Assembly (NCBI GenBank): GCA_937877165.1
Contig: CALEFO010000171.1
Location: 1-24,271 of the forward strand
Direction of reading: 5' to 3'
DNA length: 24,271 bases
DNA from: an uncultured Lachnospiraceae bacterium
GTDB lineage: Bacteria; Bacillota; Clostridia; Lachnospirales; Lachnospiraceae
Within the stretch, counting starts at the first letter, position 1. Each line of letters begins with the position of its first letter. Made by a program: the position numbers and the translations under genes. Under the pieces are notes generated by a model. That model saw only the letters and a program-made list of their open reading frames with translations. It did not search any database and was not told the origin of the DNA. Positions 1 to 8,175 of this stretch are shown here, piece after piece.

Positions 1-64
1 CCTTTTCGATTGCTTCCTCATCAGCGACGAATCGTATTCTATCATTGGGGTTTTTGAAATGCAA
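1..64 (-). CDS. Possible start of a further minus-strand gene, cut by the left edge
   Basis: On the minus strand, reading from position 64 toward 1, a frame opens with a TTG codon and gives LHFKNPNDRIRFVADEEAIE, then continues off the edge. The peptide looks protein-like (charged, balanced composition), and the frame stays open upstream for about ten more codons before a TAA. There is no convincing ribosome binding site directly before the TTG. A GAGGTG lies further upstream at a spacing that would favour an ATT codon. It would lie downstream of the cvpA-like gene in the same direction. I do not recognise the family, and the piece is too short to be sure it is coding. Confidence 0.2.
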   Translation of the reverse strand, partial: MHFKNPNDRIRFVADEEAIEK

Positions 65-168
65 GCGGAATTTTCGTTTTTGTGAAAAAATTCGTTACAC
101 CTCTATCTGTAGTGTAGTTCTCTCTTTTCATGTACAACGTTTTTGGATATTTTCCCCAAGCTTCTCTT

Positions 169-558
169 CTAGCGCAGCAGATACATGCGTAGAAGATATT
201 CCCCAATATACAGGATTGCAAATCCTTCCAGAAATCCTGCAATCACCCCAAGGGCTTTATCGATTCCAGCCAGAATCGGCAGACAGGCAAGAAAGCGGAT
301 GGACGTCACAACCATGTGAATGAGTTTATACACCGCCCCCAGAACAATGAGCAGAATAATGCCCGTCAGAAAGTTAGACGTATTCTCCCCCCGATATCCA
401 TTTACAATAGAAGAAAGCAGAATTACGACCGCAATGGATGCAATCAGCGCGATGAGCTTGGAAATCAATCTGGCAAAGCCCTGATGTGCCCCATGCACGG
501 TCATCCCGATCAGAATCAGTACATCCGCTGTCAGAATCAGAATAATATATGGTGTCAC
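169..558 (-). CDS. CvpA-like integral membrane protein
   Basis: A small, very hydrophobic protein of 129 residues with about four predicted membrane segments (near residues 3-22, 32-52, 63-90 and 95-125). Its pattern matches the CvpA (colicin V production) family: an early Gly-rich turn followed by a long hydrophobic repeat. Family members are usually 160-200 residues, so this one is short and has no C-terminal extension. The start is GTG at 558, chosen because AGGAG lies a few bases upstream and no ATG fits. It follows the DUF5711 gene by 21 bases and probably belongs to the same transcript. The role of the family is poorly defined (membrane integrity, envelope stress). The family assignment rests on hydropathy and general sequence feel rather than a catalytic motif. 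Confidence 0.65.
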   Translation of the reverse strand: MTPYIILILTADVLILIGMTVHGAHQGFARLISKLIALIASIAVVILLSSIVNGYRGENTSNFLTGIILLIVLGAVYKLIHMVVTSIRFLACLPILAGIDKALGVIAGFLEGFAILYIGEYLLRMYLLR

Positions 559-579
559 TCTTTTCTCCTGCTGCCGCCA

Positions 580-1848
580 TCAATGTAGAGACATCTGGTC
601 AATTCCGTCCTCTGTCACCAGATACATCTTCCCTGCGCCATCCGCGCGCGGCACAACCTCACGGACATCCTCCTCAAAGGTTCCCTGGTAGCGCTGCTTT
701 CCCTCCACAGTATAGACCTGAAGCTCCTGATCATTGTTGATGTACACGCACTTTCCGGCAATCTGAATATTTGTGAACTCCATTGTAAAAGGGATGGTAC
801 TGATTTTCTCGCCGGCGGCATTGTAAATCTGCAAATTATACCGGGAACTCCCGCTGGTATCCGGGAAAAGAAGCCCGATGCAGCCCCCGCCGGTATAAAC
901 TCCCGCCAGCTCATCGTTGAACATCGCATTGACACCGCTCTGCGGAATCTCCTTTCCTGTAAAAAATACGATCCGGGAATCTGAAACCGCTGCGCAGCTA
1001 GAACTGTCAAGAAAGGCCGTGAACGGAAAAATCTCATTGTCGTAATTAAAGCCGCTGACATTGTTCTCCGCGACGTTCTGTCCGACATCACCGAAATTGT
1101 AGAATGCGATGCTGGTGCTCGTTCCGGAAGCAGACACCAGAAGATGCGAGACACAGACAAGTTCTCCGTTTGGAGATACGCTCACACTCAAAGGATAGCC
1201 GGACTGCCCCATCGTTGTTTTGAAATAGGCAATCGTATTGCCAGATGCGTCGAACAGATAGACCCAGGTCACATCTGTGTCCGCAAGAACCGCCGCGACC
1301 TCACCGCTTTCCGATACGCTCATGGCCCGGATGGGCATGTTCGTATTCACCGATCCGAGGGTTCCTGCCGCATTCTGAAGATAGATGGTGCTCCCGTTAT
1401 AGTCCGTAATCGCAAGGACCTCTCCCGCACGCGAAACCAGAGGCTTCTGCAGTTCAAACGTAATGCTCCACACCAGATCGCCGCTTGTATTGAGGCAGCT
1501 TGCCCCATTTTTGCTGTAATAAACAATGTTATTCCCCAGCGTAATAAAATCCGTATCATCCTGCGATGTCATCTCCGCAATCTGTGAAACGGCCGCCCCG
1601 GAATACACTCTCTGCGAAGCGAGGAACAGGATCAGTGCAGCAAATACGGCAACCAGTCCGGCTGCCATTGCTCCATGCAAAATAAGGCGCAGGATTTCTC
1701 TGCGCCTTTTTCGGGAATTCTCACTATCTTCAATTTCTTCGTCAATAAAGCTCTGGCCGTCATCCGCCGTTTCCTGCTCGTCGTAGTCCTCATACTCACT
1801 GTCCGGCGAGAAGATGCTGTTCGGATTTCTAAAATTAATAACTGACAT
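580..1848 (-). CDS. DUF5711-type membrane-anchored beta-propeller protein
   Basis: A protein of 422 residues from the ATG at 1848. The N-terminus is acidic and cytoplasmic (residues 1-46), then a basic stop (RKRRR, 46-50), one membrane helix at about 56-78, and a long extracytoplasmic domain. That domain is built of short beta-strand repeats with recurring patterns such as LFDASGN, FYNFGDVG, IYNAAGEKI and VYTVEGK, typical of a WD40/PQQ-like propeller. This arrangement matches DUF5711, a family I associate with Lachnospiraceae; its function is not known. A GTG at 1884 would add 12 residues, but AGGAG lies just upstream of the ATG, so I prefer the shorter form. It sits between galM and the cvpA-like gene in a minus-strand run, which suggests an envelope role but proves nothing. 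Confidence 0.82.
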   Translation of the reverse strand: MSVINFRNPNSIFSPDSEYEDYDEQETADDGQSFIDEEIEDSENSRKRRREILRLILHGAMAAGLVAVFAALILFLASQRVYSGAAVSQIAEMTSQDDTDFITLGNNIVYYSKNGASCLNTSGDLVWSITFELQKPLVSRAGEVLAITDYNGSTIYLQNAAGTLGSVNTNMPIRAMSVSESGEVAAVLADTDVTWVYLFDASGNTIAYFKTTMGQSGYPLSVSVSPNGELVCVSHLLVSASGTSTSIAFYNFGDVGQNVAENNVSGFNYDNEIFPFTAFLDSSSCAAVSDSRIVFFTGKEIPQSGVNAMFNDELAGVYTGGGCIGLLFPDTSGSSRYNLQIYNAAGEKISTIPFTMEFTNIQIAGKCVYINNDQELQVYTVEGKQRYQGTFEEDVREVVPRADGAGKMYLVTEDGIDQMSLH

Positions 1849-1926
1849 TCTCTCCTGCTTTACTTCTCCTGTAATTGCGTGCACATCCCGGCAGTTCCGC
1901 CCGGAAGAAGGCGGAATCCGTCCCTG

Positions 1927-2991
1927 TTAATGCTCCTGTCTCGTGCTGAAGTGGTAGGACGTCGTGGAATCGTACACGCGGTTTTCTCCGAACACATAGC
2001 TCGGGAAGTTCTCATGATGAATAGAATCCGGGAAATACTGCGTCTCCAGGCAGAACGCACTGCGCCTGCCATAGGTGGAATGCTCCTTGCCCTGTCCGGA
2101 CGGGCAGTCAATGAAATTGCCGGCATAGAACTGCACGCCAGGCAGATTCGTATACACATCCATCTGTCTGCCAGACTGCTTGCTGAAGGCTGTCGCCGCA
2201 TGAACCAGCTCCCCATTATCACTCCATCCGTCAATCACGAAATTGTGGTCAAAGCCGCCCACCAGATGAAGCTGCTCTTCATCCTCATTGATATCCCGTC
2301 CAATCGGTTTCGAAACCGTAAAGTCAAGGGCTGTGCCTTCTACACTACGGATCACGCCGGTCGGGATTGCTCCCTCCGCCACTGGTGTGAAAGCATGCGC
2401 ATTCAGCTGCAGCTCCTGATTCTCAATGCTGCCGGAATTGTGTCCGTTCAGGTTAAAGTAAGCATGGTTCGTCGGATTCAGGATCATATGGCGGTCCGTC
2501 GTCGCGTGATAATGAATCGTCAGCGCATTCTGATCCGTCACCGAATACGTCACGGTAAAGTTCTTGTTGCCAGGAAGCCCCAGGTCTCCCTCCTTCATCT
2601 CCAGAGTGAAGGTAACGAAATTCTCTCCCGTCAGGGCATGCCACATTCTCTTGTGCGTTCCATGATCAAAATCCGTATGAAGATTGTTCGGTCCGTCATT
2701 GACAGGAAGCTGTACCCGCTGACCGTCCAGTACGAACTCTGCACCGCCGGTCCGGTTCGCAATCGGTCCGATCAGTGCGCCAAAAAAGTCACTGTTCGTA
2801 AAATAGCCTTCCGCCGTATCAAAGCCGAGAATCACGTCCTGCACGGTTCCATGTGCATCCGGCACCAGAAGGTTCACCAGATTTGCCCCGAAATCCGTCA
2901 CTTTGGCACAGATGGTTCCGTTGTCAATGGCATAGATGGATACCTCCTCGCCATTTTCCGTATGTCCGAATATTTCTTTTTTAACGCTCAT
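1927..2991 (-). CDS. galM: Aldose 1-epimerase (galactose mutarotase)
   Basis: Interconverts the alpha and beta anomers of galactose, glucose and related sugars, feeding the Leloir pathway; cytoplasmic. The 354-residue protein has the family signatures and catalytic positions: His105 in the NNLH segment, His176 in NPTNHAYFNL, Asp248 in GFDHNF and Glu316 in CLETQYFPD (the base). The substrate-contact segment YTNLPGVQFYAG is also present. The ATG at 2991 is preceded by AGGAGG at a good distance, so the open frame upstream to 3072 is not counted. It follows recR by about 90 bases on the same strand. No other galactose genes are nearby, so it looks like a housekeeping mutarotase carried in a replication/repair operon rather than part of a sugar cluster. 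Confidence 0.94.
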   Translation of the reverse strand: MSVKKEIFGHTENGEEVSIYAIDNGTICAKVTDFGANLVNLLVPDAHGTVQDVILGFDTAEGYFTNSDFFGALIGPIANRTGGAEFVLDGQRVQLPVNDGPNNLHTDFDHGTHKRMWHALTGENFVTFTLEMKEGDLGLPGNKNFTVTYSVTDQNALTIHYHATTDRHMILNPTNHAYFNLNGHNSGSIENQELQLNAHAFTPVAEGAIPTGVIRSVEGTALDFTVSKPIGRDINEDEEQLHLVGGFDHNFVIDGWSDNGELVHAATAFSKQSGRQMDVYTNLPGVQFYAGNFIDCPSGQGKEHSTYGRRSAFCLETQYFPDSIHHENFPSYVFGENRVYDSTTSYHFSTRQEH

Positions 2992-3081
2992 GTTCCCCTC
3001 CTTCTTTCCTTCTGCTTTCTGCGTTATTCCTGTCACTTCATTTCTCGCTCCGGGAAGGTCCCATCCTCCCACGGTGCTTTC

Positions 3082-3681
3082 CTACAGCTCCTTGCGTCCT
3101 TCCAACGCCCGAAGAAGCGTCACTTCGTCAATATACTCCAGATCTCCGCCCACCGGAACGCCGCTGGCAATCCGGGTGACCTTAATTCCCGCAGGCTTGA
3201 TCAGCTTGCTGATGTACATCGCGGTTGTCTCCCCCTCAAGGCTCGAGTTCGTTGCGATGATCACCTCTTTGACCGTATCATCCTGCAGCCGTTCCATCAG
3301 CTCCTTCAAACGGATATCCTGCGGTCCGATTCCCAACATCGGAGAGATGGCTCCGTGCAGTACGTGATATACGCCCTTGTACTTGCCGGTTTTCTCATAG
3401 GCCGCCAGGTCCCGCGGATTCTCCACCACCATGATGGTGCTGTGATCCCTTGCCGGATCCGCACAGATCGGACAGACCTCCGTGTCCGTCAGATTCTGGC
3501 AGAATCTGCAGTAATGGACGTGCTCCTTGGCTTCTACGATGGAATCTGAAAGCTTCTTCACACGTTCCGGAGACATTCCGATAATATAAAAAGCAAGGCG
3601 CTGTGCCGACTTGTTGCCAATCCCGGGAAGCGCCGCCAGTTCATCAATCAGATGATTGATATGTCCGCTGTATAAATTCAA
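3082..3681 (-). CDS. recR: Recombination mediator protein RecR
   Basis: RecR works with RecF and RecO to load RecA on gapped DNA. At 199 residues it has the normal family length. It shows the N-terminal helix-hairpin-helix (LAALPGIGNKSAQRLAF), a four-cysteine zinc site (Cys58, Cys61, Cys70, Cys73) and a Toprim domain from about residue 81 (TIMVVENPRD, with Glu87) ending in the GVPVGGDLEYID segment. The start is TTG at 3681: no Met occurs before residue 36, and family alignment requires this N-terminus (MxLYS). One base separates the ybaB stop codon (TGA, 3683-3685) from this TTG, so translation is probably coupled. The dnaX-ybaB-recR order is conserved across many bacteria. Confidence 0.97.
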   Translation of the reverse strand: MNLYSGHINHLIDELAALPGIGNKSAQRLAFYIIGMSPERVKKLSDSIVEAKEHVHYCRFCQNLTDTEVCPICADPARDHSTIMVVENPRDLAAYEKTGKYKGVYHVLHGAISPMLGIGPQDIRLKELMERLQDDTVKEVIIATNSSLEGETTAMYISKLIKPAGIKVTRIASGVPVGGDLEYIDEVTLLRALEGRKEL

Positions 3682-3682
3682 A

Positions 3683-4021
3683 TCAAAGACCCATACCGCC
3701 GGTCATGCCGCCGAAAAGCTTCTCGCTCTCGTCGTCAACCTGCTTCATTGCTTCATTCAGAGCCGCTACAATCATATCCTGAAGTGTCTCGACATCCTCC
3801 GGATCTACGGCATCCTTGTCAATTGTCAGACTCTTGACTGCCTTTGTTCCCATGATCGTCACGGAAACCGCTCCGCCGCCTGCTGCCGCAGTGAATTCCT
3901 TCTCGTCCAGTGCCTTCTTGTTCTCCTGCATCTGGTTCTGCATTCTCTGTGCCTGCTTCAGGAGATTATTCATATTGCCAGGCATTCCCATTCCGCCCGG
4001 AAAACCGCCTCTTCTGCTCAT
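3683..4021 (-). CDS. ybaB: YbaB/EbfC family nucleoid-associated protein
   Basis: A small homodimeric DNA-binding protein of 112 residues that acts on the nucleoid. The Gly/Met-rich N-terminus (SRRGGFPGGMGMPGNMNNLL) leads into the KQAQRMQNQM helix, then the conserved beta-sheet core with GGGAVSVTIMGTKAVKSLTID and the DPEDVETLQDMIVAALNEA helix. The Gly/Met tail (FGGMTGGMG) is also typical. The ATG at 4021 has AAGGAA about ten bases upstream. It lies between dnaX (64 bases upstream) and recR (one base downstream), the standard arrangement, and is co-transcribed with them. Confidence 0.96.
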   Translation of the reverse strand: MSRRGGFPGGMGMPGNMNNLLKQAQRMQNQMQENKKALDEKEFTAAAGGGAVSVTIMGTKAVKSLTIDKDAVDPEDVETLQDMIVAALNEAMKQVDDESEKLFGGMTGGMGL

Positions 4022-4085
4022 TGTCTCTCGTTCCTTTCCATTCTGTGATTCCGTCCGTTACTCTTCGGATTCTGCTCCAAAGCGT

Positions 4086-5747
4086 TTACTCGTCATCCTC
4101 TTCAATTTCCATATGAATGGCCGCAGTATTCACCGCATTGCGAAGATCCTCATAATTGTCCGAGAATTTCCGACCCTTGTCAAGAAATTTGTACCTCACG
4201 GGAACCTGACGTCCTGTGCGCGCCGCCAAAAAGTCCGCGAAAAATTTTGCGTTCTCCGCGCTCTCTTTTCCCATAAAATAATCAGCCTCCAGGAATCCCT
4301 CGAACACCACGAGAAGATTTCCGTCCTCCGTCAGCGTCGGGTGCGCCTTCTGCAGACAGATTTTCATAAAATGCTCTTCCGGTGGGATGGAAGCAATCAG
4401 CTGATCCCATTTCTGAGCCAGGGCGCGAAGCTCCTCCGGAATTGCCACCGGAAGCCGGACGCGGGCGTGGCTTCTTCCTGCCTCTTCCGCAGGAGACTTC
4501 TCTGTTCCCGTTTCCTCCGTGGATCCCGGCGTCCCGGTTCCCGCCTGCGGCGCAGTGTTTCTTCCGGATCCGCCCTGTGAGGGAACCGCTGCGAATTCCG
4601 CTCTCGATGCCAGAAGATCCTCCAGTGACCGGATTCTCTCCTCCAGCGTCAATACCTTCGTCTGAAGATCGCGGCTCACATCCATCGACGGCTCGCAGAG
4701 ACGGATCACCGCAGCCTCCGTCAGCCCCGAAAAGACATTGATGTACCGCACAATTTCATTCAGCTCGGAGGCTCTTGCGTCCTCCAGCATTCTCTGCAGA
4801 TGATCTGCAGAGACATCCAGCTCTTTGGCCGTCTCCTCCGAGGCCTTCAGCAGCATGACATTACGAAGATATCCGATATAGTCCGTGATAAACTGCATCA
4901 GCTCGCGTCCCTGCTCAAGGCACCGGTTCAGAATGTCCAGAGCACCCTTCGCGTCCTTTTTGTGGACACACCGGTAGAGATCGCTGAACACCCTTGCATC
5001 CACTGCTCCCAGAATCTCCAGCGTCCTCTCATACGTCAGCTCGCCGTTCCCGTAGTTGAACGCATTGCACTGGTCCAAAATCGACAGGCCGTCACGCATG
5101 GAGCCGTCGGCAGCAGAGGCAATAAAATGAAGGGCCTGTTCTTCAATCTGAATGTTCTCCTTCTCGCAGACAGCCTTCAGTCTCGCCGCAATGGTCACCA
5201 CCGGCATTCTTCCAAAATCATACCGCTGGCAGCGGGACAGAATCGTCACCGGGAGCTTGTTCGGCTCCGTTGTACAGAGAATGAAAATCGCATAGGCCGG
5301 AGGCTCTTCCAGCGTCTTCAGCAGCGCGTTGAAAGCAGGCGTCGAGAGCATGTGCACCTCGTCGATGATGAACACGCGGTATTTTCCCTGCGTCGGAGAA
5401 TAGGAGACCTGCTCAATGATGCTGCGGATGTCATCCACGCCGTTGTTGCTGGCCGCATCCATCTCCACAACATTCAGGTCCGCATTCTTTGCAATCGCGC
5501 GGCAGGTTTCGCACTCGCCGCACGGATTTCCATCCACAGGATGCTCACAGTTCACTGCCTTGGCAAAAATCTTGGCGATCGTTGTCTTGCCGGTTCCTCT
5601 CGTTCCGCAGAACAGATAGCTGTGGCCGATCCGGCCGGAATTGATTTGGTTTTTCAGAGTTCTGACGATCGCATCACGACCGCAGACATCCTCGAATGTC
5701 TGCGGCCGGTATTTACGATACAGTGCCAGATAGTGTGTATCCGTCAT
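4086..5747 (-). CDS. dnaX: DNA polymerase III subunit gamma/tau
   Basis: The clamp-loader ATPase of the replisome. Over 553 residues it has Walker A GTRGTGKT at 48-55, the zinc-binding cysteines Cys67, Cys76, Cys79 and Cys82, Walker B FIIDEVHML with Asp129-Glu130, and the sensor/arginine-finger segment SRCQRYDF at about 171-178. The clamp-loader core ends near residue 370. A Pro/Gly/Glu-rich linker (about 390-430) then leads to a C-terminal domain of the tau type (residues about 430-530). The ATG at 5747 is preceded by AAGGA at seven bases. I looked for a slippery A AAA AAG heptamer that could give a short gamma form and found none in frame. It follows pfk by 96 bases and leads into ybaB-recR. 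Confidence 0.97.
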   Translation of the reverse strand: MTDTHYLALYRKYRPQTFEDVCGRDAIVRTLKNQINSGRIGHSYLFCGTRGTGKTTIAKIFAKAVNCEHPVDGNPCGECETCRAIAKNADLNVVEMDAASNNGVDDIRSIIEQVSYSPTQGKYRVFIIDEVHMLSTPAFNALLKTLEEPPAYAIFILCTTEPNKLPVTILSRCQRYDFGRMPVVTIAARLKAVCEKENIQIEEQALHFIASAADGSMRDGLSILDQCNAFNYGNGELTYERTLEILGAVDARVFSDLYRCVHKKDAKGALDILNRCLEQGRELMQFITDYIGYLRNVMLLKASEETAKELDVSADHLQRMLEDARASELNEIVRYINVFSGLTEAAVIRLCEPSMDVSRDLQTKVLTLEERIRSLEDLLASRAEFAAVPSQGGSGRNTAPQAGTGTPGSTEETGTEKSPAEEAGRSHARVRLPVAIPEELRALAQKWDQLIASIPPEEHFMKICLQKAHPTLTEDGNLLVVFEGFLEADYFMGKESAENAKFFADFLAARTGRQVPVRYKFLDKGRKFSDNYEDLRNAVNTAAIHMEIEEDDE

Positions 5748-5843
5748 ACTGTTATCCTTATTGGTTCTGCCTGTCCCGTGTCTTCTGCGCTTCCTGCACT
5801 CTCACAGCCGCATCCTGCCCTGTCCTGCAGGTTCTTTCGAAAC

Positions 5844-6920
5844 TCAGTCACCGAAGCAGATGCCCAGAAGCTTCGCCTCACGGATGATGTCCGACTTCGG
5901 ATCCAGGGTCTTGAGCTTGCCTGCCACCTCCGCAAGAGGAACCTTCACCATCTCACGATTCTTGTAGCCGACCATGCAGCCATATTCTTCCTTCAGGATC
6001 AGGCGTCCCGCCTCTGCACCAAGACGGCTTGCAAATACGCGGTCATACGGGCAAGGCTCTCCGCCTCTCTGCACATGTCCCGGTACCGTCACACGGACCT
6101 CACGTCCCGTCTTCTTCGAGATCATATCTGCGATCTCGTAGGAAACCGACGGATACTTGTAATTCTCGAGTTTCTTCTTATATTCCTTCTTGGAAAGCTT
6201 GGCATCCTCCTTGGAGATCGCCCCCTCCGCCACTACGATGATGGTAAAGCGGCTTCCGTGTGCATCGCGCTCTTCGATCTTGTCTACCACCTTGTCGATA
6301 TCGAACGGAATCTCCGGGAGAAGGATGATATCCGCGCCGCCTGCCATACCGGCATTCAGCGGAAGCCAGCCGACCTTGTGTCCCATGATTTCCACAATAA
6401 AAACGCGGCCGTGGGAGGATGCCGTCGTATGAATCTGGTCAATGGCCTTGGTCGCAATGTCCACCGCGCTCTGGAAGCCGAAGGTCATATCCGTGCCCCA
6501 CAGATCGTTGTCAATCGTCTTCGGGAGCGTGATCACATTCAGGCCTTCCTGAGAAAGGAGGTTTGCCGTCTTGGTGGAGCCGTTTCCTCCCAGCATCACC
6601 AGACAGTTCAGCTGGAGCTTATAGTAGGTCTGCTTCATTGCCGCAACCTTGTCCAGTCCGTTCTCATCCGGTTCATGGATGGTTTTGAACGGAACGCGGC
6701 TTGTTCCGAGGATGGTCCCGCCTCTTGTCAGAATACCGGAGAAATCCGCGCCGGTCAGCATATGGAAGTGACCGTAGATCAGTCCCTTGTAGCCATCCTC
6801 AAATCCGTAGATTTCATACGGCTCCTTGCAGTTATTCTGAATGACCTTTACGACACCGCGCATGGCAGCATTCAGTGCCTGGCAGTCTCCTCCGCTGGTG
6901 AGCATACCGATTCTGAGCAT
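5844..6920 (-). CDS. pfk: 6-phosphofructokinase, atypical (group III-like)
   Basis: Phosphorylates fructose 6-phosphate in glycolysis. The 358-residue protein carries TSGGDCQALN at 8-17 (E. coli has TSGGDAPGMN), GGNGSTKTAN at 111-120, PKTIDNDLWGTD at 133-144 with catalytic Asp137, and the IMGHKVGW substrate segment near 179. Two positions differ from standard ATP-PFK: Asn113 replaces the Mg-contacting Asp103 of E. coli, and Lys134 replaces Gly124. Lys at the second site is typical of pyrophosphate-linked and mixed-substrate enzymes, while Gly114 is ATP-like. It therefore looks like the second, group III-type PFK of Clostridia, and the phosphoryl donor cannot be fixed from sequence. The ATG at 6920 has AGGAGG seven bases upstream. 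It heads the minus-strand run that continues with dnaX. Confidence 0.92.
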   Translation of the reverse strand: MLRIGMLTSGGDCQALNAAMRGVVKVIQNNCKEPYEIYGFEDGYKGLIYGHFHMLTGADFSGILTRGGTILGTSRVPFKTIHEPDENGLDKVAAMKQTYYKLQLNCLVMLGGNGSTKTANLLSQEGLNVITLPKTIDNDLWGTDMTFGFQSAVDIATKAIDQIHTTASSHGRVFIVEIMGHKVGWLPLNAGMAGGADIILLPEIPFDIDKVVDKIEERDAHGSRFTIIVVAEGAISKEDAKLSKKEYKKKLENYKYPSVSYEIADMISKKTGREVRVTVPGHVQRGGEPCPYDRVFASRLGAEAGRLILKEEYGCMVGYKNREMVKVPLAEVAGKLKTLDPKSDIIREAKLLGICFGD

Positions 6921-7027
6921 AGCGTAACCTCCTCATTCCGTACGATCCGCATTCTGCAATTTTCCTGCCGCAGTCCTCGTCTTCCCTTCACAGCACGCCG
7001 CAGGTTTCTGTTTAAAAAACTGGTTTC

Positions 7028-7033
7028 ATTATA
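7028..7033 (-). promoter_or_regulatory. Possible -10 element for pfk
   Basis: The minus strand reads TATAAT here, about 107 bases upstream of the pfk start codon. No good -35 hexamer is found at 16-18 bases, so this is only a candidate. Confidence 0.35.
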
Positions 7034-7110
7034 CTATATGTATTCTGTTCAGCGCATGACTCTTTTTTGCGTGAGACGTCTGCCTGCAGAACGATTTCGA
7101 CACTTTTCTC

Positions 7111-7140
7111 TTGCATATTCCCGAAGCCTTACCTTATAAT
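7111..7140 (+). promoter_or_regulatory. Promoter of tRNA-Ser
   Basis: TTGCAT (7111-7116), an 18-base spacer and a perfect TATAAT (7135-7140) lie about 23 bases before the tRNA. This is a sigma-70/sigma-A type promoter giving a short leader. Confidence 0.82.
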
Positions 7141-7163
7141 ACATTCTGTTGCTGCAAAGCAAT

Positions 7164-7251
7164 GGAGGATTACCCAAGTGGTCGAAGGGGGCGCACTCGA
7201 AATGCGTTAGGCCGGTCAAACGGTGCGAGGGTTCGAATCCCTTGTCCTCCG
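7164..7251 (+). tRNA. tRNA-Ser(CGA)
   Basis: An 88-base class II tRNA with a long variable arm. The acceptor stem pairs GGAGGAT (7164-7170) with GTCCTCC (7244-7250). The anticodon stem GCA/TGC frames the loop holding CGA at 7198-7200. The T arm has the standard GGTTCGAATCC. The discriminator base is G (7251), normal for serine. The CCA end is not encoded; GCGA follows. It has its own promoter and terminator, so it is a single-gene unit. Confidence 0.97.
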
Positions 7252-7253
7252 CG

Positions 7254-7286
7254 AGCGCTGATGTTTTCATCAGCGCTTTTTGTTTT
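7254..7286 (+). terminator. Intrinsic terminator of tRNA-Ser
   Basis: A perfect 10-bp stem, AGCGCTGATG (7254-7263) with CATCAGCGCT (7268-7277) around a TTTT loop, is followed by the T-rich tail TTTTGTTTT. Confidence 0.92.
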
Positions 7287-7301
7287 ATGTTTCAAGCGCT
7301 T

Positions 7302-7703
7302 CATGTAACAAGTCAGGCCATCAGTAAATGGGAACGTGGAATTGGCTTCCCAGATATCGGTACTCTACAGCCTCTTTCTGTCGCACTTGGCATTAGGATT
7401 GATGAATTAATGAACGCTGCAAGACATGCTCCTGCAGAAGAAAATTCTTCTGCTATTGCGGCCATTCAAAACACCATTTCGATTGCCATTCAGCAAATAA
7501 CAGATAGAAAAAAACTCCTCCGCCATTTGGGTATGCTTGCATTTTTATTGGACGTTAGCTTTTTCTGCCATTCTCACTTACTGTTGAATACGACAACGTT
7601 GTTAGTCTTATCCACAAATGTCTCATTCAGGAGGGGTATCAAATGCAAAAATAATCCGCATTCGGAATATGGAATCAGACACAAAATTTTAGCTTACCTT
7701 TGA
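7302..7703 (+). pseudogene. Truncated Xre-family helix-turn-helix regulator
   Basis: Just past the tRNA-Ser terminator the frame enters abruptly in the middle of a Cro/CI-type HTH domain: VTSQAISKWERGIGFPDI, then LSVALGIRIDELMNA. The usual first two helices and any start codon are missing. The open frame runs back through the tRNA, which cannot be coding. After residue about 45 of the remnant there is a basic, hydrophobic stretch (DRKKLLRHLGMLAFLL) like the membrane-anchored Xre regulators, and then sequence that looks random up to the TGA at 7701. The following 7704-7921 contains no gene I can support and looks AT-richer than its surroundings. The picture is of a decayed insertion beside a tRNA gene. 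It is unlikely to make a functional protein. Confidence 0.6.
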
Positions 7704-7921
7704 TGGATCTTTCATGTCATTTTCCGGAAATATCACCTGATGCGTAATGGACATCTTCATGAAAATATCAACGTAATGTATCTTTCTTCATCTACGGTCG
7801 GAAATGTCGATATGATGGGAAGCCTGCTGCCCCCCCAAAGGCACGAGCAGCATAAATGGTATTATTTCATCTATCCGTTTCATTTTCTAATTCTGCTTTT
7901 TCTCCAAGGCCTTCTTATTCC

Positions 7922-8113
7922 TTAGATGTCCAGTTCCGGCGGTTCATCCAGATGCTGCGAGACGTATTTGCCGTCCTTTTTGCGCTGTTTCACGCATTCC
8001 GTAAGCAGATATTCAATCTGTCCGTTCACGGAGCGGAAGTCGTCTTCTGCCCACGCGGCGATTGCGTCATACAGCTTCTCATTCAGCCGCAGCGGCACTT
8101 GCTTCTTGCCCAT
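7922..8113 (-). CDS. Small ribbon-helix-helix (Arc-like) DNA-binding protein
   Basis: A 63-residue protein with a basic N-terminal strand (KKQVPLRLNEKLYDAI) followed by two helices (AAWAEDDFRS, VNGQIEYLLTECVKQRKK). This is the layout of Arc/MetJ-type RHH proteins, which dimerise and bind DNA through the beta strand. The last dozen residues are acidic. The ATG at 8113 has AAGGAAG eight bases upstream. It lies 62 bases downstream of the SPFH gene on the same strand, a pairing I associate with Lachnospiraceae genomes. A plausible target is the palindrome overlapping the promoter of its own operon (9221-9237), which would make it an autoregulator; that link is inference. Confidence 0.8.
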   Translation of the reverse strand: MGKKQVPLRLNEKLYDAIAAWAEDDFRSVNGQIEYLLTECVKQRKKDGKYVSQHLDEPPELDI

Positions 8114-8175
8114 AAATATTCTTCCTTCATGCAGGCTTCCAAAACTGTTTTCATAAAAGTGATACCCGGATCGTT

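Noticed and set aside
65..100. Terminator of the cvpA-like gene
   Set aside because: GAATTTTC/GAAAAAATTC can pair, but the stem is AT-only and weak, and no clean T run follows on the minus strand.
1879..3549. Plus-strand open frame of 556 codons opposite galM and recR
   Set aside because: Both genes on the other strand are unambiguous.
4086..5747. Programmed frameshift in dnaX
   Set aside because: No slippery heptamer in the right phase was found; the A-rich run near 4955 does not fit.
5748..5843. Signal recognition particle RNA upstream of dnaX, as in some Firmicutes
   Set aside because: The 96-base gap lacks the conserved SRP loop sequence and is too short for the long form.
4800..7139. 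Long plus-strand open frame of 779 codons opposite dnaX and pfk
   Set aside because: It lies antisense to two clear genes, has no ribosome binding site and its peptide resembles no family; it is a codon-bias shadow.
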